This document shows, one piece after another, positions 1-7,685 of a stretch of DNA of 29,314 nt. Both the position numbers and the translations under genes were made by a program. The stretch is taken from positions 1 through 29,314 of the forward strand of contig JAEDDA010000014.1 of the NCBI GenBank assembly GCA_016298185.1, read 5' to 3'. How positions within the stretch are numbered: the stretch's first letter is position 1; every line of letters starts with the position of its first letter. Source of the stretch: Bacilli bacterium. GTDB taxonomy: Bacteria > Bacillota_I > Bacilli_A > RFN20 > CAG-826. A model generated the notes under the pieces. The model worked only from the letters and a program-made list of their open reading frames with translations, was not told the DNA's origin and made no database searches.

Positions 1-62
1 GTTCGATAAAATCCTGTTTTTGACTAAAACCGGAATTTACTCTGAGAATTTACGATAAAAAT

Positions 63-779
63 TTATTCTTTATAGACTTTTATCTTTTTAAAACTAGTTT
101 TAAGTGTGTCTACTACTAAGAGTGAATTAGTTAACAATTCACCAAGATTTAGCAAACACTTAACGATTTCGGAAGCAGCAATATTGCTGATAATAGATAC
201 CGCTAATGGATAGACAGACTTATCATCATTTGGGTTGTATTTTGGTAATTCGTCAAACAATGATTTGAAATCAGCGCTACCAGGAACAACCGCCATAATT
301 TGACCTTTATAATCCATCACTCCCGCTGTCACAAATGGTTTATTTAATTTGACACAAGTATCATTGATCAAAAACTTAGATTCGAAGTTATCTGTGCAAT
401 CTAAAACAATGTCATATTTTTTAATAATTCTTCTCGCATTTTTTTCATCTAAACGACAAGGAAAAACTTTGACATCTATATCAGGATTTTTATTCTTTAA
501 AACCTTCTTCGCGGTAATGGCTTTGCCTTTACCGACATCACTAATTCCATAGATTATTTGTCTCGGTAAATTAGTTTCAGAAATCACATCATTATCAACA
601 ATTCCAATATGGCCAATTCCAAGACAAGCAAGGGCTAATAAAGAAGCGCTTCCAAGTCCACCTGCACCTACGACTAAAACTGAAGAATTGAGGAGTTTTA
701 ATTGTCCTTCTTCTTTTATCTCACTTAGTCCAATTGTATATTGATATCTATTTAATTGTTCCTGGCTTAGTTTATCCAT
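63..779 (-). CDS. ThiF/MoeB/HesA-family adenylyltransferase (E1-like), zinc cysteines missing
   Basis: Proteins of this family adenylate the C-terminal Gly-Gly of a small ubiquitin-like sulfur carrier (ThiS or MoaD) using ATP. The nucleotide-binding glycine motif VVGAGGLGS is near residue 35, followed by an acidic strand end (GIVDNDVI), NLPRQ with the conserved Arg, and the DCTDN motif. Length is about 238 aa, normal for ThiF/MoeB. Where ThiF and MoeB carry the first zinc CxxC, this protein reads SADFKSLFDELP, and the second cysteine pair and the ThiF transfer cysteine are also absent. The start was set at the ATG at 779. It lies one base past the stop of the ThiS-like gene, with GGTGG upstream as a weak Shine-Dalgarno. 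The longer ATG at 800 has no ribosome site. Overall fold is certain. The carrier is probably the adjacent gene product, and the final pathway (thiamine or another sulfur transfer) is not shown here. Confidence 0.85.
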   Translation of the reverse strand: MDKLSQEQLNRYQYTIGLSEIKEEGQLKLLNSSVLVVGAGGLGSASLLALACLGIGHIGIVDNDVISETNLPRQIIYGISDVGKGKAITAKKVLKNKNPDIDVKVFPCRLDEKNARRIIKKYDIVLDCTDNFESKFLINDTCVKLNKPFVTAGVMDYKGQIMAVVPGSADFKSLFDELPKYNPNDDKSVYPLAVSIISNIAASEIVKCLLNLGELLTNSLLVVDTLKTSFKKIKVYKE

Positions 780-780
780 A

Positions 781-987
781 TTATCCACCACCACGAACAT
801 AGATTAAATCAACTCTATCACCATCGTTTAAATAAACTTCATCAAACTTATTTTTCTTGTAGAAAACATCGTTGACCGAAATGATTAACCATGGGACTGG
901 CTCAACATCTTTGTAACGAAGTAAATCACCAATAGTAAATCTATCAGGATATTCACTTGATGTGATTAAATCAACAGTGAGTTTCAT
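781..987 (-). CDS. thiS: ThiS/MoaD-like sulfur carrier protein
   Basis: This 68-aa protein has the length and ending of a ThiS-type beta-grasp carrier. It finishes in VRGGG, giving the C-terminal Gly-Gly that is adenylated and turned into a thiocarboxylate. The hydrophobic pattern LIISVNDVFY, then DEVYLNDGDRVDLI, matches the strand-loop-strand part of ThiS. It sits directly upstream of the E1-like gene, separated by one base, which supports an enzyme-carrier pair. No thiazole synthase (thiG) or other thiamine gene is visible in the window, so calling it thiamine-specific is inference. The ATG at 987 has no recognisable Shine-Dalgarno. A TACAAT box lies 11 bases upstream of it, so the message may be leaderless. 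Confidence 0.75.
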   Translation of the reverse strand: MKLTVDLITSSEYPDRFTIGDLLRYKDVEPVPWLIISVNDVFYKKNKFDEVYLNDGDRVDLIYVRGGG

Positions 988-998
988 AGGATTATTCT

Positions 999-1004
999 AT
1001 TGTA
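999..1004 (-). promoter_or_regulatory. Candidate -10 box for leaderless thiS mRNA
   Basis: On the minus strand TACAAT lies 11 bases before the ATG of the ThiS-like gene. A start site 6-7 bases downstream would leave a leader of only about 5 bases. No clear -35 hexamer is seen at the usual distance, so this is a weak call. Confidence 0.35.
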
Positions 1005-1016
1005 TTTTTCTATAAA

Positions 1017-1045
1017 AGAAAAGGAGCTCACGATAGAACCCCTTT
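1017..1045 (-). terminator. Weak terminator-like hairpin after the surface protein gene
   Basis: Downstream of the stop at 1068, the minus strand has AAAGG (1041-1045) pairing with CCTTT (1020-1024). The loop is long and partly complementary, and TCTTTTAT follows. The stem is short, so read-through into thiS is possible. Confidence 0.3.
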
Positions 1046-1067
1046 ATATAGATAATCAACAATATGA

Positions 1068-3392
1068 TTATTTAACTAATCTTTTTCTTCTAATGATGAA
1101 GTATAATCCGACTGCACTGATGGCAACCACACTAACAGCAACTGCGATAATAATCATTGCGCTATTGTTATTAATTAGATTGAATCCGTTGGATTGTGCG
1201 ACATATGTTTGACCCCAGATGAAGTCTTCGCAATTATTAGTGCCATATTTTTGGACGATATATTTATACTTTGCGATGACTTTTTCTAAGTCGGAACCTG
1301 TTTCACTACCACCATCAATTGTCATTGCAACGATGAGTTCTTTTTCCTCAGCGCTTAATGATTGGTAAGCGCCCTTTTGTTCTAGCCAAACAGCTTTTAA
1401 ATTTTCAAGTGTTTTTGTGCCAGCAATGACATCATTACAAACACTACCGACTTCATTTAAGAATTTTGTATTGAATGCTGCTAAGCCTTCATTTAAGTAA
1501 ACGACTGGAACATTATCAACAAGTTTAACGTAAACTGCGTATGTGCCACCTTTACTGAATTCAAGATTATCACCATTCTTTGAAGCAAATGAATATGCTG
1601 CTCCTAATGTGAAATCAAGCCAGTTAATTTGTTTTTCGGCAGTGAGTTCTAATGGTCTACATTGAACAGTTCCTTCAACATCAGGAATTGTAACTGCGCC
1701 TTCTAAGAAATTTTGAGAATCATTAACTTCTGTCGTTAATCTAATGCCACCCGCAGCATCCCAAACTCCGATATTGGAACCTGTGAAAGAGGCATCACCA
1801 ACCACGTAGTAACCGGTTCTCATATATTTTATATATAATTGACCAGCAGCGTTAAATTTTGTTGGTTCATATTCAGTTGAACAACTTGCATCTGTGTAGA
1901 TGCCATATCCAACATAACCACTAATGGTATCAATTGTAGGATTGAATGCGCTACCATCATAAGCTAATTGAGAAGAAAGGCTTCTGGTTTCGATTAAGTT
2001 TCTTCCATCATATAGTTTAGCGGTCAAGCTAATTTCGTATGAATCGACATGTGGAGCGACATAGAACATAAAGTTGTCGCCTTCATATTTTGCAAAGACA
2101 TCGTAATATCCAGCTTTTGTGGCTTTAAAGTTATCGCCTGATTTAACGCCCCAACCATTATCTGGATCAGCATAGCCGTTATCACCTAATGTAGCCCATT
2201 GATCATATGGAGTTCTATCAGTATAGAAACTACGAACTCTTAATTCATCATCAACTCCGAGAAAGAAGTTCATATGGTGTGCAACGTTTTCACCTGTTGT
2301 ATTTGTCATTTTTGTTGCGCCACTATATGTCCAAGAAGGAACACTAGAGAAATTACCACAAATGTAGTAGCCTTCTTCATCAGGTTCATCTAATAGCGAT
2401 TTCCATGTAATGTTATAATGGCCTTCACTATCAGTAGAATCTAAAAGAATGATTTCATCACCATTTGCAATACCAGTCGGATCGATAGTAACTGTTTGCA
2501 AACCTTGTGTTGCATTAGAAAAAATAAATTTTGCGTTTTCTGGAACATTAATATATCCTTCGCCATTAAACATGGTTTGTTCGCCTTCTAATTCTCCTGG
2601 CCATGCGGCATTTGTGGAGCCAGAATCATTCCAAATATAAATATAAAATTTATCAGTTGCATTTCCTAAGAACGTGTTAGATCTAACCCAACCTGAATTA
2701 TGCAAAAAGTATCTATTCTCAGCATCAACGATTCTGCCATATAAAACAGTTGTTGTAGATGAAACACCATCAATTTTTGAAGATTCTTGATAATCAGCAG
2801 TTGTATACCAACCATCAAATTTCTTTCCTAAGGCGTAAGTTGGTTTATTTGGCAAATAGCCTTCATCAATTGTTTCTGTACCGCGTTTTACGCCATCAAT
2901 ATAAACATCAACGCTATAAGATGTTACAGGATTTAAATTAGACCATTCACCATCACAACCTGGATCTCCCCAAGAAGCAGTTGATGTTGTAATAGTAAAT
3001 AGATCTTTACTATCAGTTGGGAAAGTTAGGTTTTTTGTCTTTGCACCCCAATCAGAAATTGCGCCTTCTCCATTCACTCTAGTAAAAATCACATTTTCAT
3101 ACTGCGCCGTATCAACATCAAAACTCCATAAGTCAGTCTCTCCGTCTACAGCTGTCATTCTTTCGCCAGGATATGCAGCTTTTGTGCCGCCTGTTCCCCA
3201 GCAATAAACACCTACCGCTGCGCCATCAGTCTTCCACCAACTTTGCGTGTTTTTGCAGTAAATTGTTCTAACAGCAGCTTCTGCAGGCCTAACGCTCATA
3301 TTGGAAGCAGCACCTAAAAGTCCTGCAGTAGCAACACTTCCGGCCATAGCCAAAGAAAGACCCAAGGTTAAGAAAACATGTTTTGCTTTCAT
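1068..3392 (-). CDS. Large membrane-anchored surface protein with starch-binding-like modules
   Basis: A predicted secreted protein of 774 aa. It has a signal peptide (MKAKHVFLTLGLSLAMAGSV, with AEA near residues 37-39 as a likely cleavage site) and ends in a hydrophobic helix at about 746-768 followed by RRKR, a single-span C-terminal anchor. Between them are repeated modules. Two CBM26-like beta-sandwiches lie at about 41-140 and 227-330, with the pattern VYCWG...AYPGERM and IYIWND...AWPGELE. Two InlB/Flg_new-like repeats are at about 159-222 (KFDGWYTT) and 452-525. Two further related modules begin GYYICG (about 341) and GYYVVG (about 528). A helical domain of about 90 residues precedes the anchor. 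The start is the ATG at 3392 because AGAAGGAG lies 8 bases upstream; an ATG 27 bases further up has no such site. Its neighbour is an amylase, so the likely role is holding starch or a related glucan at the cell surface. No catalytic domain is seen. Confidence 0.8.
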   Translation of the reverse strand: MKAKHVFLTLGLSLAMAGSVATAGLLGAASNMSVRPAEAAVRTIYCKNTQSWWKTDGAAVGVYCWGTGGTKAAYPGERMTAVDGETDLWSFDVDTAQYENVIFTRVNGEGAISDWGAKTKNLTFPTDSKDLFTITTSTASWGDPGCDGEWSNLNPVTSYSVDVYIDGVKRGTETIDEGYLPNKPTYALGKKFDGWYTTADYQESSKIDGVSSTTTVLYGRIVDAENRYFLHNSGWVRSNTFLGNATDKFYIYIWNDSGSTNAAWPGELEGEQTMFNGEGYINVPENAKFIFSNATQGLQTVTIDPTGIANGDEIILLDSTDSEGHYNITWKSLLDEPDEEGYYICGNFSSVPSWTYSGATKMTNTTGENVAHHMNFFLGVDDELRVRSFYTDRTPYDQWATLGDNGYADPDNGWGVKSGDNFKATKAGYYDVFAKYEGDNFMFYVAPHVDSYEISLTAKLYDGRNLIETRSLSSQLAYDGSAFNPTIDTISGYVGYGIYTDASCSTEYEPTKFNAAGQLYIKYMRTGYYVVGDASFTGSNIGVWDAAGGIRLTTEVNDSQNFLEGAVTIPDVEGTVQCRPLELTAEKQINWLDFTLGAAYSFASKNGDNLEFSKGGTYAVYVKLVDNVPVVYLNEGLAAFNTKFLNEVGSVCNDVIAGTKTLENLKAVWLEQKGAYQSLSAEEKELIVAMTIDGGSETGSDLEKVIAKYKYIVQKYGTNNCEDFIWGQTYVAQSNGFNLINNNSAMIIIAVAVSVVAISAVGLYFIIRRKRLVK

Positions 3393-3424
3393 ATGTTTTT
3401 CTCCTTCTGTGTGTTTCAAAACGA

Positions 3425-3442
3425 ATACACACGTATACTTAC
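3425..3442 (-). promoter_or_regulatory. Candidate operator shared with the upstream lipoprotein promoter
   Basis: This 18-base site matches 7407-7424 at 15 of 18 positions (plus-strand consensus ATACACACKTATRCKTAC). It lies just downstream of the TATAAT of the surface protein gene, around the expected transcription start, a position typical of a repressor site. Confidence 0.35.
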
Positions 3443-3446
3443 ATAT

Positions 3447-3452
3447 ATTATA
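3447..3452 (-). promoter_or_regulatory. -10 box of the surface protein gene
   Basis: A perfect TATAAT on the minus strand, about 55 bases before the ATG at 3392. The -35 region is weak (TTATCT or TATCTT at normal spacing). This fits a separate, regulated promoter placed after the amylase terminator. Confidence 0.5.
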
Positions 3453-3515
3453 CGCAACATTATTTTAAAAAGATAACAATTTATCCTTTTATATTTCAAA
3501 TTTTTGGCAATAAAG

Positions 3516-3543
3516 AAGTGGTAGTTTTGTTCGACTACCACTT
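3516..3543 (-). terminator. Terminator hairpin after the amylase gene
   Basis: A perfect 10-bp inverted repeat (AAGTGGTAGT / ACTACCACTT) with an 8-base loop sits 12 bases after the amylase stop. The following minus-strand sequence CTTTATT is only moderately T-rich, so termination may be partial. Confidence 0.65.
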
Positions 3544-3554
3544 ACTTTTGTTAG

Positions 3555-6296
3555 TTATTCTTGAACAACAATCGCGGAATAAGCAGGAATGTTATTTACT
3601 GTTGCACCATTGTAGGATGCTAATACTGTACCTGAACTAAATCCGTTTGTTGTGGAGCTATAACCATGGCTATCAAAGTTCACGATAACTTTAACAGTTG
3701 TGCCGTTATACTTACGTTCAAATTGCAAGACATTTGCACACGTACTACCATTGCAATAATACTTGTATTCAATAGAACCAAGAATTAATGCTTGAGCAGC
3801 CGCACTACCATCTGTCTTAATGTTAACGAAGTTCTTTAAGATACCAAATTGGCTATCACTTTGTGTCATTTGTGTATTTGCAGGAACAACTGTACTTGAT
3901 GCATTAACTGTATCCCATTGAACTTTCATCTTAGAACCAGTTACATAGTAATCAGTCATATAATCGCCAGTTTGATCCGCGGTCCACTTCATTGGTTGAC
4001 GATACCATAAGTCAGCGTAATCACTTTGTGCATTGGTTCCACTTGGGAAGTTGCCAGTCATGCCGATTTCATCACCGTAATAAATCCATGTGAGACCTGG
4101 CATCATAAGTTCGGCAATTTTCACTAAATTCGCACTTCTTTCCATTTCCGCATAATTACTTTCAGTAATTGTTCCTTGCGCTTGTAAACCACTTGCATTG
4201 CCAGAACCAGCAACACGATTAATAACACGGGCGATATCGTGGTTAGATGTGAATAAACCTGGCAAGGATATATCACCACGATATGTGTTATATGTGTTAT
4301 AAATTGCTGGGAAGTTCCAAGCCTTTCCTTTTGCTGCGCTTAACGCGGAATCAGAGTTCAATACATCTGAACCCATTGTTGGATTATAAACGCTGGTGTT
4401 TGTGAACATTCCACCCGCAGTACCATAACCACTTGTGGTGCCTGTTCTACCTGTCGCAGCAGCGCTTGTTAAGTTGAAGTATGAATAGAAATCAAACATA
4501 CTATCAAATGCTTCGTAATATGGAGAAACTTGGTAAGCATGTCCGTCAAAGTTTTCACCAACAAAGAATACATTCTTTCCGGCTTTTTGAGAAACATTAG
4601 CTTTTAGTTCTCTAAAGAAGTGTAAGTTTTTAGTTAAGTTAGATGAATAATCACCAGCAGCAGCTATATCTTTAATAATTGTGTCGCCACTTCTTGTGGT
4701 TGTTTCATCCGCCATATAGATGTGTTTAACAGCGTCTAATCTAAAGCCATCGACACCAACTTCTCTCACCCACCATGCTGACATATCTTCAACAGCATCA
4801 CGAGTGCTCTTATATGAGTAGTTGAGTTCTGGCATACCAGAACCAAACTTCGCATAGAAGGAATATGGATGGTCACCATAACGATACCATGATTTTTCTT
4901 CTTTAATTGCGGATTGTGTATTGTGGTTGCCCCATTGATAGTAACCACGATAGTTAGTATCTAAGTTAGCACTTCTTACGAACCACTTATTAGATGTAGA
5001 TGTATGGTTAAGGACTAAGTCCATAACAACTTTCATACCTTTAGCGTGTGCGGCAGAGATGAGTTCTTTATAATCCGCTAAAGCGGTTTCAGATGTCACT
5101 ACGCCACCGTTTTGCACACCAGCGGTAGAAACTGTAGAACCAAATTTAGGATCGACCATTTCATAGTCGGTAATGTCATAGCCGTGATATGAATCTGATA
5201 ATTGAATAGGTGTTAACCATAAGGCCTTCACACCTAATGCTTGTAAGTAATCTAATTTACTTGTAATACCATAAATATCACCAAATCCATCACCATCGGA
5301 GTCAGCAAAACTACTCACCATGATTTGATAACCGACACCAACGTATTTGAAATCTTCTGCAGTTGCGGTTTTAGCCGGTGTAGACGACCAATTAATGTTG
5401 TCGTATGAACTATTACCATAAGTAACATTTGTGCCGTCATCACCTTCAAATGGGTCTTTATTGCTTGTGCTTGGTGCGGTCTTTGGATCTTGAACATTAT
5501 CTTGAACAACGAAAACGTGATAGGCTTTACCGCCTCCCACTAAATCCATCGCATAATCTTCTAATGTGACATATAAGTTAGAACCATCATTTACCCAGAA
5601 TCCACTGCTGGATTGACGGGTTGAAGTTTGAACAATTTGCAAACCAATTTGTTCAGCATCGTCATATTTGACTGTGGTTCCACCCATAACTTTAGTAGAT
5701 GAGTTCCAGCCACCATCATATGTACCATTTAAATCGATATCGACAAAAGCGCCACCGAAATCATCAACTTGAGAATTCCAGTCGAATTTTGCACCTTCAC
5801 CTGCATTTGGTTTATATGACCATGCCCAAACATCCCAGTCACTATAATCACCTTTAAAACGGTAATAATGGTAATAGAGATGGTTAGCCACACTGCTTTG
5901 TTTTAAACCGTTCATATAGGCTTCAACTTCAGCTTCTGTATGATCTGGAATTGTATTATAAGCAGCGTAATAAACTTGGTTAGAATTACCTATGGTAATC
6001 TTTTTACCAGAAACAACCTTATCGACATTACCAAATTTCTTTGTGGCGTCATATTCTGTTGACCAACCAACAAATATTTTACCTCCAGCATTTTTACCAG
6101 CAGGAAGGTCGATTTGTTCACCGGTTTTACCAGTCTTTCTGACTATATCTGTTCCATTACAGTAGTTAAATGTGATTGTAAATTCTTGCTCGATAAAAGA
6201 AGAATCTCCACCGGGATTTGCGCCTTGCTTTTGACAAGCAGGTAAAAGTCCCGCAACCATACATATTGTAATAATTGGAAGAATTTTATTTTTCAT
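3555..6296 (-). CDS. Extracellular alpha-amylase/pullulanase-type lipoprotein (CBM41-like plus GH13)
   Basis: A 913-aa surface glucan hydrolase. The signal peptide ends in the lipobox LLPAC with Cys21, so it should be lipid-anchored. An InlB/Flg_new-like repeat follows (about 38-115), then a CBM41/PUD-like module with HLYYHYYRFKGDYSDWDVWAW (about 138-265), typical of pullulanases. The GH13 barrel begins near residue 320. All four signature regions are present: DLVLNH (region I), GFRLDAVKH with the nucleophile Asp521, VGEN with the acid/base Glu581, and SNHD with Asp687. It should cleave alpha-glucans outside the cell; CBM41 suggests pullulan, glycogen or branched starch. The start is the ATG at 6296, preceded by GAGGGGG; the longer frame would begin at a TTG. 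It lies 26 bases after the lipoprotein gene, so the two probably form one operon. The exact GH13 subfamily and linkage preference cannot be read here. Confidence 0.9.
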   Translation of the reverse strand: MKNKILPIITICMVAGLLPACQKQGANPGGDSSFIEQEFTITFNYCNGTDIVRKTGKTGEQIDLPAGKNAGGKIFVGWSTEYDATKKFGNVDKVVSGKKITIGNSNQVYYAAYNTIPDHTEAEVEAYMNGLKQSSVANHLYYHYYRFKGDYSDWDVWAWSYKPNAGEGAKFDWNSQVDDFGGAFVDIDLNGTYDGGWNSSTKVMGGTTVKYDDAEQIGLQIVQTSTRQSSSGFWVNDGSNLYVTLEDYAMDLVGGGKAYHVFVVQDNVQDPKTAPSTSNKDPFEGDDGTNVTYGNSSYDNINWSSTPAKTATAEDFKYVGVGYQIMVSSFADSDGDGFGDIYGITSKLDYLQALGVKALWLTPIQLSDSYHGYDITDYEMVDPKFGSTVSTAGVQNGGVVTSETALADYKELISAAHAKGMKVVMDLVLNHTSTSNKWFVRSANLDTNYRGYYQWGNHNTQSAIKEEKSWYRYGDHPYSFYAKFGSGMPELNYSYKSTRDAVEDMSAWWVREVGVDGFRLDAVKHIYMADETTTRSGDTIIKDIAAAGDYSSNLTKNLHFFRELKANVSQKAGKNVFFVGENFDGHAYQVSPYYEAFDSMFDFYSYFNLTSAAATGRTGTTSGYGTAGGMFTNTSVYNPTMGSDVLNSDSALSAAKGKAWNFPAIYNTYNTYRGDISLPGLFTSNHDIARVINRVAGSGNASGLQAQGTITESNYAEMERSANLVKIAELMMPGLTWIYYGDEIGMTGNFPSGTNAQSDYADLWYRQPMKWTADQTGDYMTDYYVTGSKMKVQWDTVNASSTVVPANTQMTQSDSQFGILKNFVNIKTDGSAAAQALILGSIEYKYYCNGSTCANVLQFERKYNGTTVKVIVNFDSHGYSSTTNGFSSGTVLASYNGATVNNIPAYSAIVVQE

Positions 6297-6322
6297 ATAT
6301 AACCCCCTCAAATTACTTGCGA

Positions 6323-7342
6323 TTAACCATTATATGCTACCCAATCAGAACACACATAAGAATATGTTCCGGAGGTGCAAGTAATGTTATTGGTCTTATT
6401 GTAAACACGGCCAGGATTATTTCCAGATTTGATTTCCCAGTCAGGTTGAGTAGTTCCGCTAACACATCTTGCTAGCAAGAATCCATCTAATTCATTATTA
6501 ACTTCAAATGTTAAAGCGGCGCCTTCATTGATGAATGTAGCTGAATGCCAGCTGCCATCATCAAAAGAACCCCATGTCCAAACGAAGATAACGCATCCAT
6601 CGCTTGTGATCCAACTTGGTAAACCTGTACATGTATAAGTAATGACTTCGGATTCATCTTTTTCATATCCGGTAATCCAGAATGAGTATCCATCAGACCA
6701 TTTCTTTAACCACACTTCAACATTCGTGGCGTCGTTATGGATGGTAAAACCATCATCCCATGAGCCATTCTTGTTGTTTTTATTTGTGGCATCTTCAGCG
6801 TCGGAACCAGGTCTAATTGTTTCATTACCATCAGTAAATGTAATTTGAGCGCCTGCGGTTACGGATTCCAATGTTGCTTTATATTTAGATACTAAGTTGG
6901 ATGGATCACTTACGTCTTTTTCAACTTCGGTTAATCCTTTGGTGTTAGAACCAATAGTTACATAGTAAGGATATGTTGCTGGATCTGGCGGAACGACATC
7001 TCCTCCGCCACCACCGCTACCACCGCCTAGTGTCCATGTGGCAAATAAGGTCCAATTTGTTGTAATTGGTGTATTGAAATCAAATGGTGTTACCCCCACT
7101 TCATCTTCACACCATTGTTTAAATGTGTAATTTTCCTTAGTTGGATCAGTTGGTTTTTCAACTGTTTCACCATTTTTTACTTCTACTGGTACTATTTCCG
7201 AGCCACCCATAGAATTAAATGTTACTGTCCAAGTATCTTTTCCTGTTTGTCCACCATTATTTCTCGTATTGCACCCCATTAATGCAAGAGAAAAACAAAA
7301 AGCAGCGGAACAAAGGATTGCTAAAGAATTCCTTAGTTTCAT
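6323..7342 (-). CDS. Lipoprotein with InlB-like repeat and starch-binding-like module
   Basis: A 339-aa predicted lipoprotein. The N-terminus MKLRNSLAILCSAAFCFSLA leads to the lipobox LMGC with Cys24. An InlB/Flg_new-like repeat follows at about 38-105 (WTVTFNSMGG ... NWTLFATW), then a Gly-rich linker. The C-terminal module (VIFVWTWG...GSWHSATF, then FLLARC and DW) aligns by eye with the CBM26-like modules of the large surface protein in this locus. No catalytic residues are recognised. The gene is first in the operon with the amylase, so it probably captures glucan for the amylase or for uptake. The start was set at the ATG at 7342 because GGGGGA lies 7 bases upstream. The function is inferred from context and modules. 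Confidence 0.75.
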   Translation of the reverse strand: MKLRNSLAILCSAAFCFSLALMGCNTRNNGGQTGKDTWTVTFNSMGGSEIVPVEVKNGETVEKPTDPTKENYTFKQWCEDEVGVTPFDFNTPITTNWTLFATWTLGGGSGGGGGDVVPPDPATYPYYVTIGSNTKGLTEVEKDVSDPSNLVSKYKATLESVTAGAQITFTDGNETIRPGSDAEDATNKNNKNGSWDDGFTIHNDATNVEVWLKKWSDGYSFWITGYEKDESEVITYTCTGLPSWITSDGCVIFVWTWGSFDDGSWHSATFINEGAALTFEVNNELDGFLLARCVSGTTQPDWEIKSGNNPGRVYNKTNNITCTSGTYSYVCSDWVAYNG

Positions 7343-7373
7343 AAGTATTTCCCCCAAATTTTTATACAAAATC

Positions 7374-7403
7374 ATTATACGGAGTATTTATTTTTATATG
7401 CAA
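7374..7403 (-). promoter_or_regulatory. Promoter of the lipoprotein-amylase operon
   Basis: The minus strand has TTGCAT (7398-7403), an 18-base spacer and a perfect TATAAT (7374-7379). The expected start near 7367 gives a leader of about 25 bases containing the GGGGGA ribosome site. Confidence 0.65.
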
Positions 7404-7406
7404 CAC

Positions 7407-7424
7407 ATACACACTTATGCGTAC
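7407..7424 (-). promoter_or_regulatory. Candidate operator upstream of the lipoprotein-amylase promoter
   Basis: Plus-strand ATACACACTTATGCGTAC matches the site at 3425-3442 at 15 of 18 positions. Here it lies directly upstream of the -35 box. A second shared element, TGTTGC[AG]TATA on the minus strand, overlaps the promoter elements of both genes. Confidence 0.35.
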
Positions 7425-7627
7425 ACTGTTCAATAAATTGAAAAATATTGACGTTCTTTGAATAAAAAGAAAAGGAAATCAAGCACTAATTTTTCAACAA
7501 TTTTTTCCATATATTTATATAACAAATTTATTTTGGTATAAAAATATAATTAATATAAATCTTGGGTTACTTTGAGTTCCATTTCTTTAAGGAAGAAAAA
7601 GATATGAAAAAATGGCTTCAATTTCAA

Positions 7628-7657
7628 TTGAAAGCAAACCATTAACATTTGTATAAT
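7628..7657 (+). promoter_or_regulatory. Promoter of ackA-nrnA
   Basis: TTGAAA (7628-7633), an 18-base spacer and a perfect TATAAT (7652-7657). The predicted start near 7664 leaves a short leader containing AGAGGT before the ackA ATG. Confidence 0.75.
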
Positions 7658-7685
7658 ATTAGCGACTAAAAGAGGTATATAAATC

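Larger units (their letters stand above)
7343..7685. other. Divergent intergenic region between the amylase locus and ackA
   Basis: This 343-base AT-rich spacer holds the lipoprotein promoter and candidate operator on the minus strand. On the plus strand it holds two -10-like boxes (TATAAT at 7545-7550 and at 7652-7657) and a 13-codon ORF (7604-7645, reading MKKWLQFQLKANH) preceded by AAGGAAG. The middle part, about 7430-7540, shows nothing recognisable. Confidence 0.6.

Noticed and set aside
33..54. GAATTTAC repeated twice near the left edge, considered as part of a CRISPR or other repeat array
   Set aside because: Only two 8-base copies with no further units in the visible sequence.
2..58. 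Plus-strand frame open from the left edge to a TAA (ending GIYSENLR), possible tail of a convergent gene
   Set aside because: Only 18 codons, with a high chance of being open by accident. It needs the sequence to the left.
1000..1212. Plus-strand 70-aa frame with a hydrophobic segment
   Set aside because: It overlaps the end of the surface protein gene. Its hydrophobicity is the mirror of the membrane anchor, and there is no ribosome site.
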